Shown in pieces: positions 24,738 through 33,946 of a stretch of 64,000 nt of DNA. The notes below the pieces were generated by a model that was given only the letters and a program-made list of their open reading frames with translations, searched no databases and had not been told where the DNA came from. This DNA is from Nocardia sp. NRRL S-836 (GTDB lineage: Bacteria; Actinomycetota; Actinomycetes; Mycobacteriales; Pseudonocardiaceae). A program made the position numbers and the translations under genes. The stretch is taken from assembly GCF_001279525.1 (NCBI RefSeq), contig NZ_LGDY01000107.1, positions 124,001 to 188,000 of the forward strand, written 5' to 3'. Numbering within the stretch: position 1 is the first letter of the stretch; each line of letters begins with the position of its first letter.

Positions 24738-24924
24738 CTACTCCCCCATCAGCAAGCTTCCGCGCACACCCCGGCAACTTCCACGCCATCCTCACACCCT
24801 GGCTCGGGTGGTCTCCAGCCCGCCCGGCACGCAGCTCACGGCCGATCGCCCACTCCTCCACGCAGAACGTGGCCACCCGCTCGACCCACCGCAGCACCTC
24901 GTCCTGATCGTCCTGAATGGACAT
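24580..24924 (-). pseudogene. Possible truncated ORF upstream of the lipoprotein gene
   Basis: An ATG with a strong GAGGAGG site opens MSIQDDQDEVLRWVERVATFCVEEWA, which reads like real coding sequence for about 50 residues. The frame then runs on inside the lipoprotein gene in a different frame, where its composition is that of a shadow. I read it as a gene whose 3' part was lost, with low certainty. Confidence 0.3.
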
Positions 24925-24983
24925 CGCGCGTCCTCCTCGACTGAAACAGCTAGCCATGTCAGCCCCGAGTCGCCCCGGTCACA

Positions 24984-25070
24984 CCCGCCGAGGCGATCAC
25001 ACCCCGCACCGCCGCCCGGACCGGCTACCGCTGGGGCGAGCTCACCGGACTGCGACGCGACAACGTCGAC
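24984..25070 (+). pseudogene. Tyrosine integrase fragment (Arg box)
   Basis: The frame reads RTAARTGYRWGELTGLRRDNVD, the typical box I of actinomycete tyrosine recombinases with the catalytic arginine. Nothing recognisable as integrase lies on either side, so it is an isolated relic of a mobile element. Confidence 0.6.
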
Positions 25071-25416
25071 CGTCCGCCCGCACCGGAACCCTCGGAACGT
25101 CACGTCTGCTTCACCTCAAAGTGTTCAAGTCACCCTCAGATTCCCGGGGACGGGAACGGATAGTGGCCTTTTTGACTGCCCTCGACACCGCAAAGAGTGC
25201 AGTGCCGCAAGTTTCTCGGAAGAGGGTGGAAATCAGTGGATAATTTCGGCGACCCGTTGTTGATGTTCAACGACCCACAACTTCGAAATGGGTTCGCATT
25301 TCATGACCGTCACTCTTGCGGGCGTATTTGCACGCCCGCTTCTGCGTGGCAACGTATTTTCGCGCTTTCATGTCCCTCAGGTCTCCCGGTACTCATCACG
25401 TGCAGGAGGGCAGGAA

Positions 25417-25980
25417 ATGGGTAGATCCAGATTCGCCATCACGGCGTCGGCCATCGCGCTGACGACCTCGGGGTTGCTCGCGGCCGCCGCAGGCGCGGCT
25501 CAGGCGGAGTCGGGGTACGACAACATCGGCATGTACAAGCAGGAGAAGACCCAGTGGTGCTGGGTCGCCTCGGGTCTGACGATCGCCAAGTACCACGGCC
25601 TCGGCAGCACGCAGGCAGACTTCTGCACCCGGGCCCAGCCCTACTACGGCTGCAACAACCAGCCCGCCACGCTCGACGACATGGCCAGGGGCTGGAGCAG
25701 CCTCGGCATGGCTCGCCCCGGCTCGGGCCTGAGCAGCGCGGCCTCGTTCAACCAGGTCTACACCGAAGTCAAGGGCGCCCGTCCCGTCGGTGCGCGCATC
25801 GGGTGGACCTCGGGCGGGGGTCACATGAACGTCGTTTATGGCTTCGACACCTCGAACAACACCATCGCGGTCGCTGACCCGTGGCCGGACACCGCCACCT
25901 ACACGTGGTGGAACTACAACGACTACGTCAGCAACAACTCGTTCAAGTGGACCCACTCCCGGATCGGCATCTCCCGTTAA
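25417..25980 (+). CDS. Secreted papain-like cysteine protease (AvrRpt2/C70 type)
   Basis: A 187-residue precursor. AGGAGGG precedes the ATG, and a signal peptide ends near AQA (residue 30). Catalytic Cys48 lies in KTQWCWVASG, His136 in GGGHMNVVYGF, and Asp154 in VADPWP. It is an extracellular peptidase of the AvrRpt2-like fold. The next gene starts ten bases after its stop, and such pairs of a small papain-like protease with a secreted anchored protein recur in actinomycetes. Confidence 0.85.
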   Translation: MGRSRFAITASAIALTTSGLLAAAAGAAQAESGYDNIGMYKQEKTQWCWVASGLTIAKYHGLGSTQADFCTRAQPYYGCNNQPATLDDMARGWSSLGMARPGSGLSSAASFNQVYTEVKGARPVGARIGWTSGGGHMNVVYGFDTSNNTIAVADPWPDTATYTWWNYNDYVSNNSFKWTHSRIGISR

Positions 25981-25990
25981 GGCAGGCATC

Positions 25991-26854
25991 ATGCGCGAAC
26001 CAAGAACGTCCGGACGGTGGGCAGCTTCGCGCCTTTCCCGCCTGACCGCGGTGCTGGCAACAGGCGCATCCGTGCTGCTGTCCGGCCCCGCCCACGCGGC
26101 CCCGGCCAGCGACCCGCTCCCGGTGGACATCCCCGACTACCAGGCCGCTCTCGACGCTGTGAAGTCGGCCGACATCCGCAACGCCGTGTGCCGCTTCCTC
26201 AGCGTGCCGGTGCCCCGGGGCGGGTCCGACACGGTGCAGACAATCCCGGACAAGGCCGATCCGTGCGAGGGCATGCCCGCCTTCACGATCAAAGATCCGC
26301 TGCCGGTCAGCGAGATCACGCCGGGCTTCGTCGCGGGCACGTCCCAGCCGATCGCTGCCGAGGCGGTCAAGCTGACCCGTCTGGTGTCCTCGCTGAACAC
26401 CACCGTCAACGACCGCCAGGTCACCGTCATGCTCGCTCCCACGCAGGGCGGCGGCTGGCACCTGGCGGCGGTGCGCGAGGGTGACGGCGAAGCCACGTTC
26501 GCCGGCAAGGCCGGTGCGGGGACCCTGGTGTTCACCGAGCCGCAGATCCGCGGCTGGTACCTGCTGAAGCTCATCACGGTGGAGCCGCTCAACGACCAGG
26601 CACGGGAAGGGCTGGGCGGCAAGTCGTCGATGTCGCTGAGCGACTACCAGAAGCTGGTCAAGGCCCGTTATGCCGACAAGCTGCCCGCATCGGAGTACGG
26701 CACCAAGGGAATGTCGAGCGGCTACGGCATCGCGAGCGGGGCCGAGAGCGCGTCGTCCACGACGCCGTTGCTCGTCGGCGGTTCGAGTGCGGCGCTCGTG
26801 CTCGTGGCCGGCGCCTGGTTCCTCTTCCGTCGCCGACGCAACATCACCGGCTGA
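25991..26854 (+). CDS. Secreted, C-terminally membrane-anchored protein paired with the protease
   Basis: The 287-residue precursor begins MREPRTSGRWAASRLSRLTAVLATG with a signal peptide ending AHAAPA. The central domain (YQAALDAVKSADIRNAVCRFLS to LGGKSSMSLSDYQKLV) is unknown. The C-terminus has a hydrophobic helix (LLVGGSSAALVLVAGAWFLF) and RRRRN, as in surface proteins anchored by a stop-transfer segment. It forms an operon with the AvrRpt2-like protease and may be its substrate, partner or inhibitor. Confidence 0.75.
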   Translation: MREPRTSGRWAASRLSRLTAVLATGASVLLSGPAHAAPASDPLPVDIPDYQAALDAVKSADIRNAVCRFLSVPVPRGGSDTVQTIPDKADPCEGMPAFTIKDPLPVSEITPGFVAGTSQPIAAEAVKLTRLVSSLNTTVNDRQVTVMLAPTQGGGWHLAAVREGDGEATFAGKAGAGTLVFTEPQIRGWYLLKLITVEPLNDQAREGLGGKSSMSLSDYQKLVKARYADKLPASEYGTKGMSSGYGIASGAESASSTTPLLVGGSSAALVLVAGAWFLFRRRRNITG

Positions 26855-26862
26855 AAACTTCC

Positions 26863-26905
26863 GCTTCGCCCCGGCACCCGCCATCCGGCTGGGCCGGGGC
26901 GAAGC
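26863..26905 (+). terminator. Terminator of the protease operon
   Basis: GCTTCGCCCCGGC at 26863 is exactly complementary to GCCGGGGCGAAGC at 26893, with a 17-base loop, nine bases after the stop. Confidence 0.75.
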
Positions 26906-26929
26906 CGTGCAGCGGGTCCGGCGGACGCG

Positions 26930-27152
26930 TTGTTCGACGCGCACCGCGACGATCCGGAGTTCGGCCACCGGTTCCTGGCCGACGAGGCCCGCGACGCCGG
27001 CTTGTCGATGACAGATCGGACCGCGTGGCGGATCTGCTCGGCCATGGGCTGGTGGAGCGCGTTCAGCAGAAAACGCGGCCGCATCGGCAAGAAGACCGGC
27101 CCGCCGGTGCACGACGACCTGGTCCCCCGCGATGGAGAGCTTCTTCGCGTAT
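26930..27152 (+). mobile_element. IS3-family transposase (OrfB) fragment
   Basis: The frame reads FDAHRDDPEFGHRFLADEARDAG, then RTAWRICSAMGWWSAFSRKRGRIGKKTGPPVHDDLV, the HTH-side half of IS3 OrfB. It then jumps in another frame to MESFFA, the conserved motif near the third DDE acid. The stretch between them holding the first two catalytic acids is deleted, as are the N-terminus and ORF A. It is dead. Confidence 0.75.
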
Positions 27153-27493
27153 GCGTGACTACCGCTGTCACCCACTCGTGCAGCAGCCCCTTGCAGGACC
27201 TGCCGGTCCAGGATGCGCATGCGTCCCAGTTCCTCACCCTTCGTGGTCAATGATCATGAACGTTCGGTCACCACAGCTGATCAAGTAGCGGGACTCGGCT
27301 TGTTCAGGAGGGTGTTCCGAGAGTTGGGATGAGTTCTGGACATGCCTTAGGTCGCTTGGTGCACTATCCGCGCCCAACAAGGCATCTCTGTTACCGCCGA
27401 TATTCCACCGCTGGTTACCAACCACCACATCGCGATCTGTTCATGGCGGTTGACCACGACCGCAACCCGCACTCTTTTCGTTCAGGAGGTTCC

Positions 27494-27919
27494 ATGTCCA
27501 GACCGTCGCACGAGGCCGGAAAGCTCGATTCCGCCTCTGTGGAGCCTGACGAGATGGAACGCCTCTTCCGAGCGCCGATCATCGCAACGGTCAGCACCGT
27601 GAGTCCAGCCGGGTACCCGCAGTCCAGCCCGGTCTGGATCAAGTACGACGCCGGTCGGTTGCTGTTCTCCGCGGCCGGCAACCGGGTGAAGATCCGCCAC
27701 CTGCGGGCGAACCCGAGGGTGAGCGTGATGGCGTTTGATCCCGAAAGCCCGCGCAGCTATGTTCACGTGCAGGGCACGGTCACGATCACGCCCGAGGGCG
27801 CGATGGAACTGATCGACGAATTGTCACTCGCCTACTGCGGCAAGCCTTGGGCAGCGCAGCGCGGCGAGGAACGAGTGGTGGTACGGGTAGAGCCCTCGAA
27901 GATATTCGTGCGGCGGTAA
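27494..27919 (+). CDS. PPOX-class, probably F420-dependent, oxidoreductase
   Basis: A 141-residue split-barrel protein. The start follows a perfect AGGAGG. MERLFRAPIIATVSTVSPAGYPQSSPVWIKYDAG and NRVKIRHLRANPRVSVMAF are typical of the pyridoxamine-phosphate oxidase-like family that uses F420 or flavin. It is the first gene of a run of five (PPOX, HAD, APH-like, UbiD, UbiX) with gaps of 1-59 bases, so a common role is likely. Confidence 0.85.
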   Translation: MSRPSHEAGKLDSASVEPDEMERLFRAPIIATVSTVSPAGYPQSSPVWIKYDAGRLLFSAAGNRVKIRHLRANPRVSVMAFDPESPRSYVHVQGTVTITPEGAMELIDELSLAYCGKPWAAQRGEERVVVRVEPSKIFVRR

Positions 27920-27924
27920 GTCGC

Positions 27925-28668
27925 ATGATCAAAGCCGTGTTGTTCGACGTAGACGACACCCTGATCGACTACGGGAAGGCCGAACGCGACGGGATCACCA
28001 CTTACCTGCGTTCTTTGGCCGTGGCCTGCGATCTCGCCGCCGCGGTAGCGAGGTTCGGCGAGTTGCAGGGCTACTACTTCGATCGCTATCTCGCCGGCCT
28101 GATCGACTACACCGGGCAGGCGACCGCCCTTGCGGCCGCGATGGTCGATTGGCTGGAACTGTCCCCGCCGGCCGATCCGTACGACTGGTTTCTGGGCTAT
28201 CGTCGCCACTACGAAGCGTCGCTGACCCTGTTTCCCGATGTGCTCGATGGATTGGCGTTGCTCGGGGACATGCCGTTGGGCATCGTGACCAACAGCGACT
28301 CCGTGTACACAAGAGTCAAACTTCGCCGCACCGGACTGCTTGCACGGTTTGATTGCATCGTCGGAGTGGACACCGCCGGCGTGTCAAAACCTCATCCTCG
28401 GATCTTTCACAGCGCATGCGCGGAGCTGGGACATCTACCTGCCGTCGTCGCCTATGTCGGCGACAAGAAGCTCAGCGATGCCCAGGCCGCGGACTCCGCG
28501 GGCCTGCACGGTGTGTGGCTGAACAGGGCCGATGACGGCGCCGGGGGCTTGACCGACCTCCGTCAACTCGCCACTGCTCTCGAACTGTGCCCCGACCAGT
28601 CGCGTCACACCGCGACCGTGGCAGCAGCAGTCCAATCCGGAGTGATCGGCGCCGAGGTGGCTACCTAG
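27925..28668 (+). CDS. HAD-superfamily hydrolase
   Basis: A 247-residue haloacid-dehalogenase-like phosphatase. Motif I is FDVDDTLIDYG, motif II GIVTNSD, motif III SKPHPRIF and motif IV YVGDKKLSDAQAA, with a helical cap between I and II. The substrate is unknown. It starts five bases after the PPOX gene and ends one base before the next gene. Confidence 0.88.
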   Translation: MIKAVLFDVDDTLIDYGKAERDGITTYLRSLAVACDLAAAVARFGELQGYYFDRYLAGLIDYTGQATALAAAMVDWLELSPPADPYDWFLGYRRHYEASLTLFPDVLDGLALLGDMPLGIVTNSDSVYTRVKLRRTGLLARFDCIVGVDTAGVSKPHPRIFHSACAELGHLPAVVAYVGDKKLSDAQAADSAGLHGVWLNRADDGAGGLTDLRQLATALELCPDQSRHTATVAAAVQSGVIGAEVAT

Positions 28669-28669
28669 G

Positions 28670-29572
28670 ATGGATGACCTGTTCGACGCTCAGCAGGCTC
28701 AGAGCGTGCTGAGGGCGGCTTGTTCGACGATCGACCTCGACCTCGACCCCGGCGACGCGGAGCTCATACGTCTCGGCGAAAACGCCGTGTTCTGGCTGCG
28801 CTCACGTTCTGTCGTAGCACGGATCGGCCGCAGCAGTGCCCGCACGGCCCAGGTGGACCGGGAAGTGCGAATGGCCCGGTGGCTCGCGCGGATGTCCGTT
28901 CCGGCTGTTCGCGCGCTCGATGTCCACCAGCCCTTTTTCTTGGACGGGCACGTCGTCACGTTCTGGGAATCAGTGAGTACGGAGGTCTGCCATGGCAGCC
29001 CTGCTGATCTGGCCGGTTTGCTACGTGATCTTCACACCCTGGAGACACCCTCCGAACTTGATCTTCCACTCGCCGACCCGTTTCGCCGTGCACGCACCTG
29101 CCTCGATCGCGCGAAAGCGCTGAGCGAAGAGGACCTGTTGTTCGCCAATGGTCTCCTCAACGACCTGGTGGCCAGATACGAGGAACTCTCGTTCACCCTC
29201 CCCCAAGGCGTCGTGCACGGCGACGCGAACGTGTCGAACGTTTTCCTGGACCACCGTGGAGCACCTGTCCTGGGAGATCTCGACACCTTGGCGGTGGGAC
29301 CACGGGAGTTGGACCTCACGCCCGTGGCCTTGTACCACCACCGACTCGGTTGGCACACCGCAGCCGAATACCAGGGTTTCGTCGGCGGATACGGCTTCGA
29401 CGTGAAGGACTGGGAGGGGTACGAGGTGCTGGCGGATGCGCTCGAGATCGAGCTGATCGCATGGCTTGCGCAGAACGCCCATCAGAGCCCCGCCACCTTG
29501 ACCGAGGTCGTCAACCGCATCGAGACGATCCGCACCGGAGCTTCCAGGCTCGGGTGGACCCCGTTCCTGTGA
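28670..29572 (+). CDS. Aminoglycoside phosphotransferase-like kinase
   Basis: A 300-residue small-molecule kinase fold. The catalytic loop is VVHGDANVSNVF and the metal-binding Asp is in LGDLDTLAVGPRELDL. It is not close to a known resistance enzyme. The adjacent HAD phosphatase suggests phosphorylation and dephosphorylation of the same metabolite in this operon. Confidence 0.82.
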   Translation: MDDLFDAQQAQSVLRAACSTIDLDLDPGDAELIRLGENAVFWLRSRSVVARIGRSSARTAQVDREVRMARWLARMSVPAVRALDVHQPFFLDGHVVTFWESVSTEVCHGSPADLAGLLRDLHTLETPSELDLPLADPFRRARTCLDRAKALSEEDLLFANGLLNDLVARYEELSFTLPQGVVHGDANVSNVFLDHRGAPVLGDLDTLAVGPRELDLTPVALYHHRLGWHTAAEYQGFVGGYGFDVKDWEGYEVLADALEIELIAWLAQNAHQSPATLTEVVNRIETIRTGASRLGWTPFL

Positions 29573-29631
29573 GCTCGGCCGCAGGATGTCGGGGCGTGCA
29601 CAGGTTCGCCGCGAATTGGGAGCTGTAGACG

Positions 29632-31167
29632 ATGGGAGAACCAGCCGTGGCCATCCGTCCCGAGCCGGGAAACGGCTCCAGGAGCTTTCGCGACTACCTG
29701 GAAGTGCTGGACGAGCTCGGCGATCTGCGCGAGATCGACTGGCAGGTCGACACGGACCTGGAGATCGGCGCGATCATCCGGCACAGCAGTGAGACGTGTG
29801 CTCCGGCACCGTTGTTCACCGACATCCGGGGCCACGACGGGTACCGCGTGGCCGGCGCTCCTCTGGCCTACAGCTCTGATCCCGGTGCCAGGATGGCCAG
29901 AGTCGCCGTCGCGCTGGGACTGGACCCGGCGACACCCGGTCCGCTCATCGTCGAAAAGCTCGCCGCCGCACTGCGCAACGATCCGATCGCCCCGGTCGTG
30001 GTGCAAGAGGCGCCCTGTCAGCAGAACGTTCTGCTCGGCGACGACGCGGACCTGACCGATCTGCCGGTCCCGCTGCTCCATGTCGGAGACGGTGGCCGAT
30101 ACATCAACACGCTGGGCATCTTCGTGCTGAACAGCCCTGACCGGAAGTGGACGAACTGGTCGGTCGCCCGCGCCATGCTGATCGACGGCCGGCGCATGAC
30201 GGGTGTGGTCAGCGGGGACCAGCACAACAACGTCATCCGCCGGATGTGGCAGGAGCGAGGCGAGCCGATGCCGTTCGCACTTGTGCAGGGAGCACCGCCC
30301 GCGGCGTTGTTCATGGGCGGGATGCCACTGCCCGACGGCGTGAACGAGGCGGACTTCCTCGGTGGTTACTTCGGCGAGCCGATCGAGACCGTGCGGTGCA
30401 AGACGGTGGACGTCGACGTTCCCGCTTCCTCGGAGCTCGTCATCGAGGGCTACCTGGACATGGACGAGAGCTGGCCGGAGGGACCGAGCGGCGAGTACCA
30501 CGGCTATCTGGGCACAGGTACGAAGTCGCGCCCGGTCTACCACATCACCGCGATCACTCATCGAAACGATCCGATCCTGCCGGTCGTCTGCGGCGGCAAA
30601 CCCGTGGACGAGGACCACACCATCTGCGGACCCGCCATCGCCGCCGTCCTCCTGAACGAGCTGCGGTCGGCCGAACTACCGATCACGTCCGCCTGGGTCG
30701 TTCCAGAAAGCGCGTGCACCATGCTCGCGGTGTCGGTCGCACCGGACTGGCGGCAGCGCACCGGGTCGACCTCGTCCGAGTTGGCGCGGCGCGTGCTGGA
30801 GGTGTGCAAGGCTCCCGGCGCCGTTCATGCGGGCTGGTGGATCAACCGGCTGATGGTGCTGGACCAGGACATCGACCTGTCCGACCACCGCGACTTGATG
30901 TGGGCCTGGGCAACCCGGTGCCACCCTGCCACCGGACGTCAGGTCGTCACCGATCAGCGGATCCCGGCGGGGGTCGTGTCCTACGACGATGCGGAACGCA
31001 AGGCCGCTCGCGGCCCGGTCGAAGTGCTGGACTGTCTGCTCCGTGTCGACCTACCTGCGCCGCGGAGCACCGCGTTCGCCGACAACTACCCGGTGGAGCT
31101 GCGTCAGAAGGTCCTCGTTGATCTGCACGGCGACCACCGAGCAGGCAACGGAGCTTCGCTCGCATGA
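29632..31167 (+). CDS. UbiD-family prenyl-FMN-dependent decarboxylase
   Basis: A 511-residue enzyme. Early SFRDYLEVLDELGDLREIDWQVD and the middle NWSVARAMLIDGRRMTGVV, which supplies the catalytic Arg, precede MDESWPEGPSGEYHGYLG with the conserved acids. It reversibly decarboxylates an alpha,beta-unsaturated or aromatic acid using prenylated FMN made by UbiX, whose gene overlaps its stop. The small VdcD-type subunit of vanillate decarboxylases is absent. Confidence 0.9.
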   Translation: MGEPAVAIRPEPGNGSRSFRDYLEVLDELGDLREIDWQVDTDLEIGAIIRHSSETCAPAPLFTDIRGHDGYRVAGAPLAYSSDPGARMARVAVALGLDPATPGPLIVEKLAAALRNDPIAPVVVQEAPCQQNVLLGDDADLTDLPVPLLHVGDGGRYINTLGIFVLNSPDRKWTNWSVARAMLIDGRRMTGVVSGDQHNNVIRRMWQERGEPMPFALVQGAPPAALFMGGMPLPDGVNEADFLGGYFGEPIETVRCKTVDVDVPASSELVIEGYLDMDESWPEGPSGEYHGYLGTGTKSRPVYHITAITHRNDPILPVVCGGKPVDEDHTICGPAIAAVLLNELRSAELPITSAWVVPESACTMLAVSVAPDWRQRTGSTSSELARRVLEVCKAPGAVHAGWWINRLMVLDQDIDLSDHRDLMWAWATRCHPATGRQVVTDQRIPAGVVSYDDAERKAARGPVEVLDCLLRVDLPAPRSTAFADNYPVELRQKVLVDLHGDHRAGNGASLA

Positions 31168-31787
31168 CCATCGGGGAGCTGAGCGCCAACGGGCAACATC
31201 GTCGTCACCTGGACGAGCCTCATCGCGGCCGCAACCTGCCCGTGGTGGTCGGGATCAGCGGCGGCAGCGGGGTGATCTACGGAATCCGTCTGCTCCAGGT
31301 TCTGCGGACCTTGGAGATACCGTCCCACCTGGTCATCTCCGTCGGCGCCCGGAAGGCGCTGCCCTACGAGTGCGACCTGTCGGTGCGTGAGATCGCCGCG
31401 CTCGCGGATGTCCACCACAGCCCCTCCGACATGGCAGCCGCGATTTCCAGCGGTTCGTTCCGCACCAGAGGCATGATCGTCGCTCCGTGCTCCGTGAAGT
31501 CGCTGGCACAGATCGCCACCGGTGTTTGCGACACCTTGTTGACCAGGGCAGCCGAAGTCACGCTCAAGGAGCGTCGACGTCTGGTCCTGATGGTGCGGGA
31601 GACGCCTCTCACCCTGACGCATCTGCGGAACATGGCCACCGCTACTGAGAACGGTGCGGTCATCGCGCCGACGGTGCCGGCCTTCTACACACGCCCGCGG
31701 ACGCTCGACGACGTCGTGGACCACACCGTGGGGCGTGTACTGGATCTTTTCGACCTCGACACCGGAGCGTTTCCCCGCTGGGCATAG
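31164..31787 (+). CDS. ubiX: UbiX-type flavin prenyltransferase
   Basis: A 207-residue protein. VVGISGGSGVIYGIRLLQVL, HLVISVGARKAL, GSFRTRGMIVAPCSVKSLAQIATG and VLMVRETPLTLTHLRNM are all typical of UbiX/Pad1. It attaches dimethylallyl to FMN, supplying the UbiD cofactor. It has an unusual extension of about 25 polar residues before the first strand. It is coupled to ubiD by ATGA. Confidence 0.92.
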   Translation: MTIGELSANGQHRRHLDEPHRGRNLPVVVGISGGSGVIYGIRLLQVLRTLEIPSHLVISVGARKALPYECDLSVREIAALADVHHSPSDMAAAISSGSFRTRGMIVAPCSVKSLAQIATGVCDTLLTRAAEVTLKERRRLVLMVRETPLTLTHLRNMATATENGAVIAPTVPAFYTRPRTLDDVVDHTVGRVLDLFDLDTGAFPRWA

Positions 31788-31984
31788 GCAGCACACGCGG
31801 CGTAGTCCACACCACGACCGCTTACGGGTCGGCGGCCTCGATGGCGCACACCGCAAGCCCACACCGTCGACCTGGTCGTGCCGGCACGGCGCCGGGTGGC
31901 CGATGAGCCGCGGACGGCCCGCACCCCCGTTCGGGCTGCGGGCCGTTTCCCCCTTGATCGGACGACGAGGACTGCCGCCGCCTC

Positions 31985-32455
31985 TCAGTGCCAGTTCGAC
32001 TCGCAGTGGATGATCGCGCCGTCCGAACCGGCGTGGCAGGCGCGCGCCGACAGGTACCGCGTGGGGTAGCGGGACCGCCAGATGGAGCTGTACGTGTACT
32101 TGCCGTCGGTGCTGCAGTCGACAGCGGGCGCGAGCTGCCGGTAGTGCCAGTGGCCGGCCCAGTTCCCGGAGGAGTCCGCGATCTCGTAGCGGATCTGGAT
32201 CGCCCCGCAGTAACCGTCGGCCTTGAGGTCCGACACCCCACCGACGACGACCACGTCGCTTCTGCTGTTCCAGTAGATCGCGGTGCCCTGGTCCACGTTG
32301 CCCGCTGTGCTTTCCGCGTAACGGGAGGACCACCCGTCCAGGTCGGGGTTGCTCACCTTCACCCAGTCGTCCGTCGAGTGGGCGGAGGCCGCCGAGGGAG
32401 CGACCAGCACCGCGGCGACGATCGCCGCGAGCAACGCCAGGACCCTGTATCTCAT
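31985..32455 (-). CDS. Small secreted protein
   Basis: A 156-residue precursor with signal MRYRVLALLAAIVAAVLVAPSAASA. The mature part is beta-rich and tryptophan-rich (WSSRYAESTAGNVDQGTAIYWNSRSDVVVVGGVSDLKADGYCGAIQIRYEI), with three or four cysteines that could pair. The start is preceded by GGAGA. I recognise no named family. Confidence 0.65.
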   Translation of the reverse strand: MRYRVLALLAAIVAAVLVAPSAASAHSTDDWVKVSNPDLDGWSSRYAESTAGNVDQGTAIYWNSRSDVVVVGGVSDLKADGYCGAIQIRYEIADSSGNWAGHWHYRQLAPAVDCSTDGKYTYSSIWRSRYPTRYLSARACHAGSDGAIIHCESNWH

Positions 32456-32589
32456 CAGCATCTCCAAAGATCGCGCGAACCGGCCGACGTCGCACGCAGA
32501 CAGGCCCGCTCAGTTCGACACTTCTGTTCCCTGGCAAGGGTTTCGTGGACAGAAGGCGAAGTCCTTGTCCGTGCGCGCACAGTGGTTGT

Positions 32590-33561
32590 CTACTCGCGCA
32601 GCAGGGCGTGCCGCCGGAAGTCGCTGGGAGCCATCTGGTAGGTGGCGCGGAAGAGGCGGCTGAAGTGGGCTGGGTCGGTGAGTCCCCACCGCGTGGCGAT
32701 CGCCCCGATGGGCCGGTGGAGCAGGTGTGGGTTGGCCAGGTCCCGGTGGCAGCGCTGCAGGCGGCGTTGGCGTATCCAGGCGGCCGGGCTGGTCTCGTCC
32801 TCTGCGAACAACTGTTGCAGCGTGCGCAGGGAGATGTGATGGGCCCGCGCGACGGTCGTCGGCGTCAAGGCCGGATCGCCGAGCCGCTGCTCGATGAACC
32901 GGCGGACCTGCAGGCGCAACGCACCTCGGCGTGACTCGGGGGTCAGCGTCCTGCCGAGCTCCAAAGGCGTGGCCAGCACCGCGGACAGCAGGTCCACGGT
33001 GACGGATGTGAGCGTCGGCGCGTCGTCGGGGGTGAACTCGTGGGCCCGGTTGGCCAGGTCGGTCAGCCAATGGGCCAACGTGGCGCCCATTCCGCGGCGT
33101 CCGGAGAAGGAGACGGCGGCGAGCCGGTCGACCTTGTCGGCGGGCAAGGTGAGCAATGCCCGGTCGATCTGCAACGTGACGGCACGGCTGCCGGGATCGC
33201 AGGAACGCCACCCGTGAAACGGGCGGGACGTGGTGAACAAGACGAACTCACCGGCGCCGAAGCAGGCCTCCCTGTCCGCCTGGCAGATCGCGCCCTCGCC
33301 GTCGAGCACGAGGTTGACCTGGTAGGCCTCGGGGTCGGACCGGCGGACCAGCGTCGCGGTCCGTTCCACCCACAACGAGGGGTACCTCATCATGGAAACT
33401 TGGACCCCATCCCACGTCAATGTCCGTGCCGAGGCCGGGAAACCATCGTCGGCGGCGGCGCGTATGCGGGTGGCAACCAGGTCCTGGTCCATCACCTCCA
33501 ACCAGCAGTCGATCTGGTCGTCGCCGGACAGGTCCTCGTTGCTGAACTCGGTCATCAACAT
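32590..33561 (-). CDS. AraC-family regulator (AraC_binding_2 type)
   Basis: About 323 residues. The N-terminal cupin-like region ends with LVLDGEGAICQADREACFGAGEFVLFTTSRPFHGW. The C-terminal double HTH includes VARAHHISLRTLQQLFAEDETSPAAWIRQRRLQRCHRDL and AIATRWGLTDPAHFSRLFRATYQMAPSDFRR. Two ATGs six bases apart are possible starts. No obvious target gene is adjacent. Confidence 0.85.
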   Translation of the reverse strand: MLMTEFSNEDLSGDDQIDCWLEVMDQDLVATRIRAAADDGFPASARTLTWDGVQVSMMRYPSLWVERTATLVRRSDPEAYQVNLVLDGEGAICQADREACFGAGEFVLFTTSRPFHGWRSCDPGSRAVTLQIDRALLTLPADKVDRLAAVSFSGRRGMGATLAHWLTDLANRAHEFTPDDAPTLTSVTVDLLSAVLATPLELGRTLTPESRRGALRLQVRRFIEQRLGDPALTPTTVARAHHISLRTLQQLFAEDETSPAAWIRQRRLQRCHRDLANPHLLHRPIGAIATRWGLTDPAHFSRLFRATYQMAPSDFRRHALLRE

Positions 33562-33946
33562 GGCTGCGTTTCCCGCTCCCCCAGGAGTCTTCCCCACGAT
33601 AGGAACCGGTATCGCTGCCGTAGATACCGAACCCGGCGCGTTCGCCGAGTGCGTGGATGCGGACGTGGAGGGACTGTGCAGAGCTGCTGGTGAGCCCGAG
33701 CCCCGGACCGGCATTCGCACATCCGGAGGCAGTGGCCTCGCCGACCTCGCCCGCCGCGTGCAGTGCGTCGCCCAGCCTCCCCAGCGTGTCGGCTTCCTTG
33801 GCGTGGAACGGACATGTCATTGCGAATATCCGGTGACGACCGGCCGCTCGCAAGGCGCGACTCAACATCTGCAACGGTGCGAGTGGTCTGGTTCGGCTCT
33901 GCATCTGACGCAGGTCGCCCGAGAGTTGGAGCGCGCCCAGGACGGG

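Noticed and set aside
27234..27428. Minus-strand ORF ending RYLISCGDRTFMIIDHEG
   Set aside because: Short, no RBS, next to the IS3 fragment; not enough to call a gene or a family.
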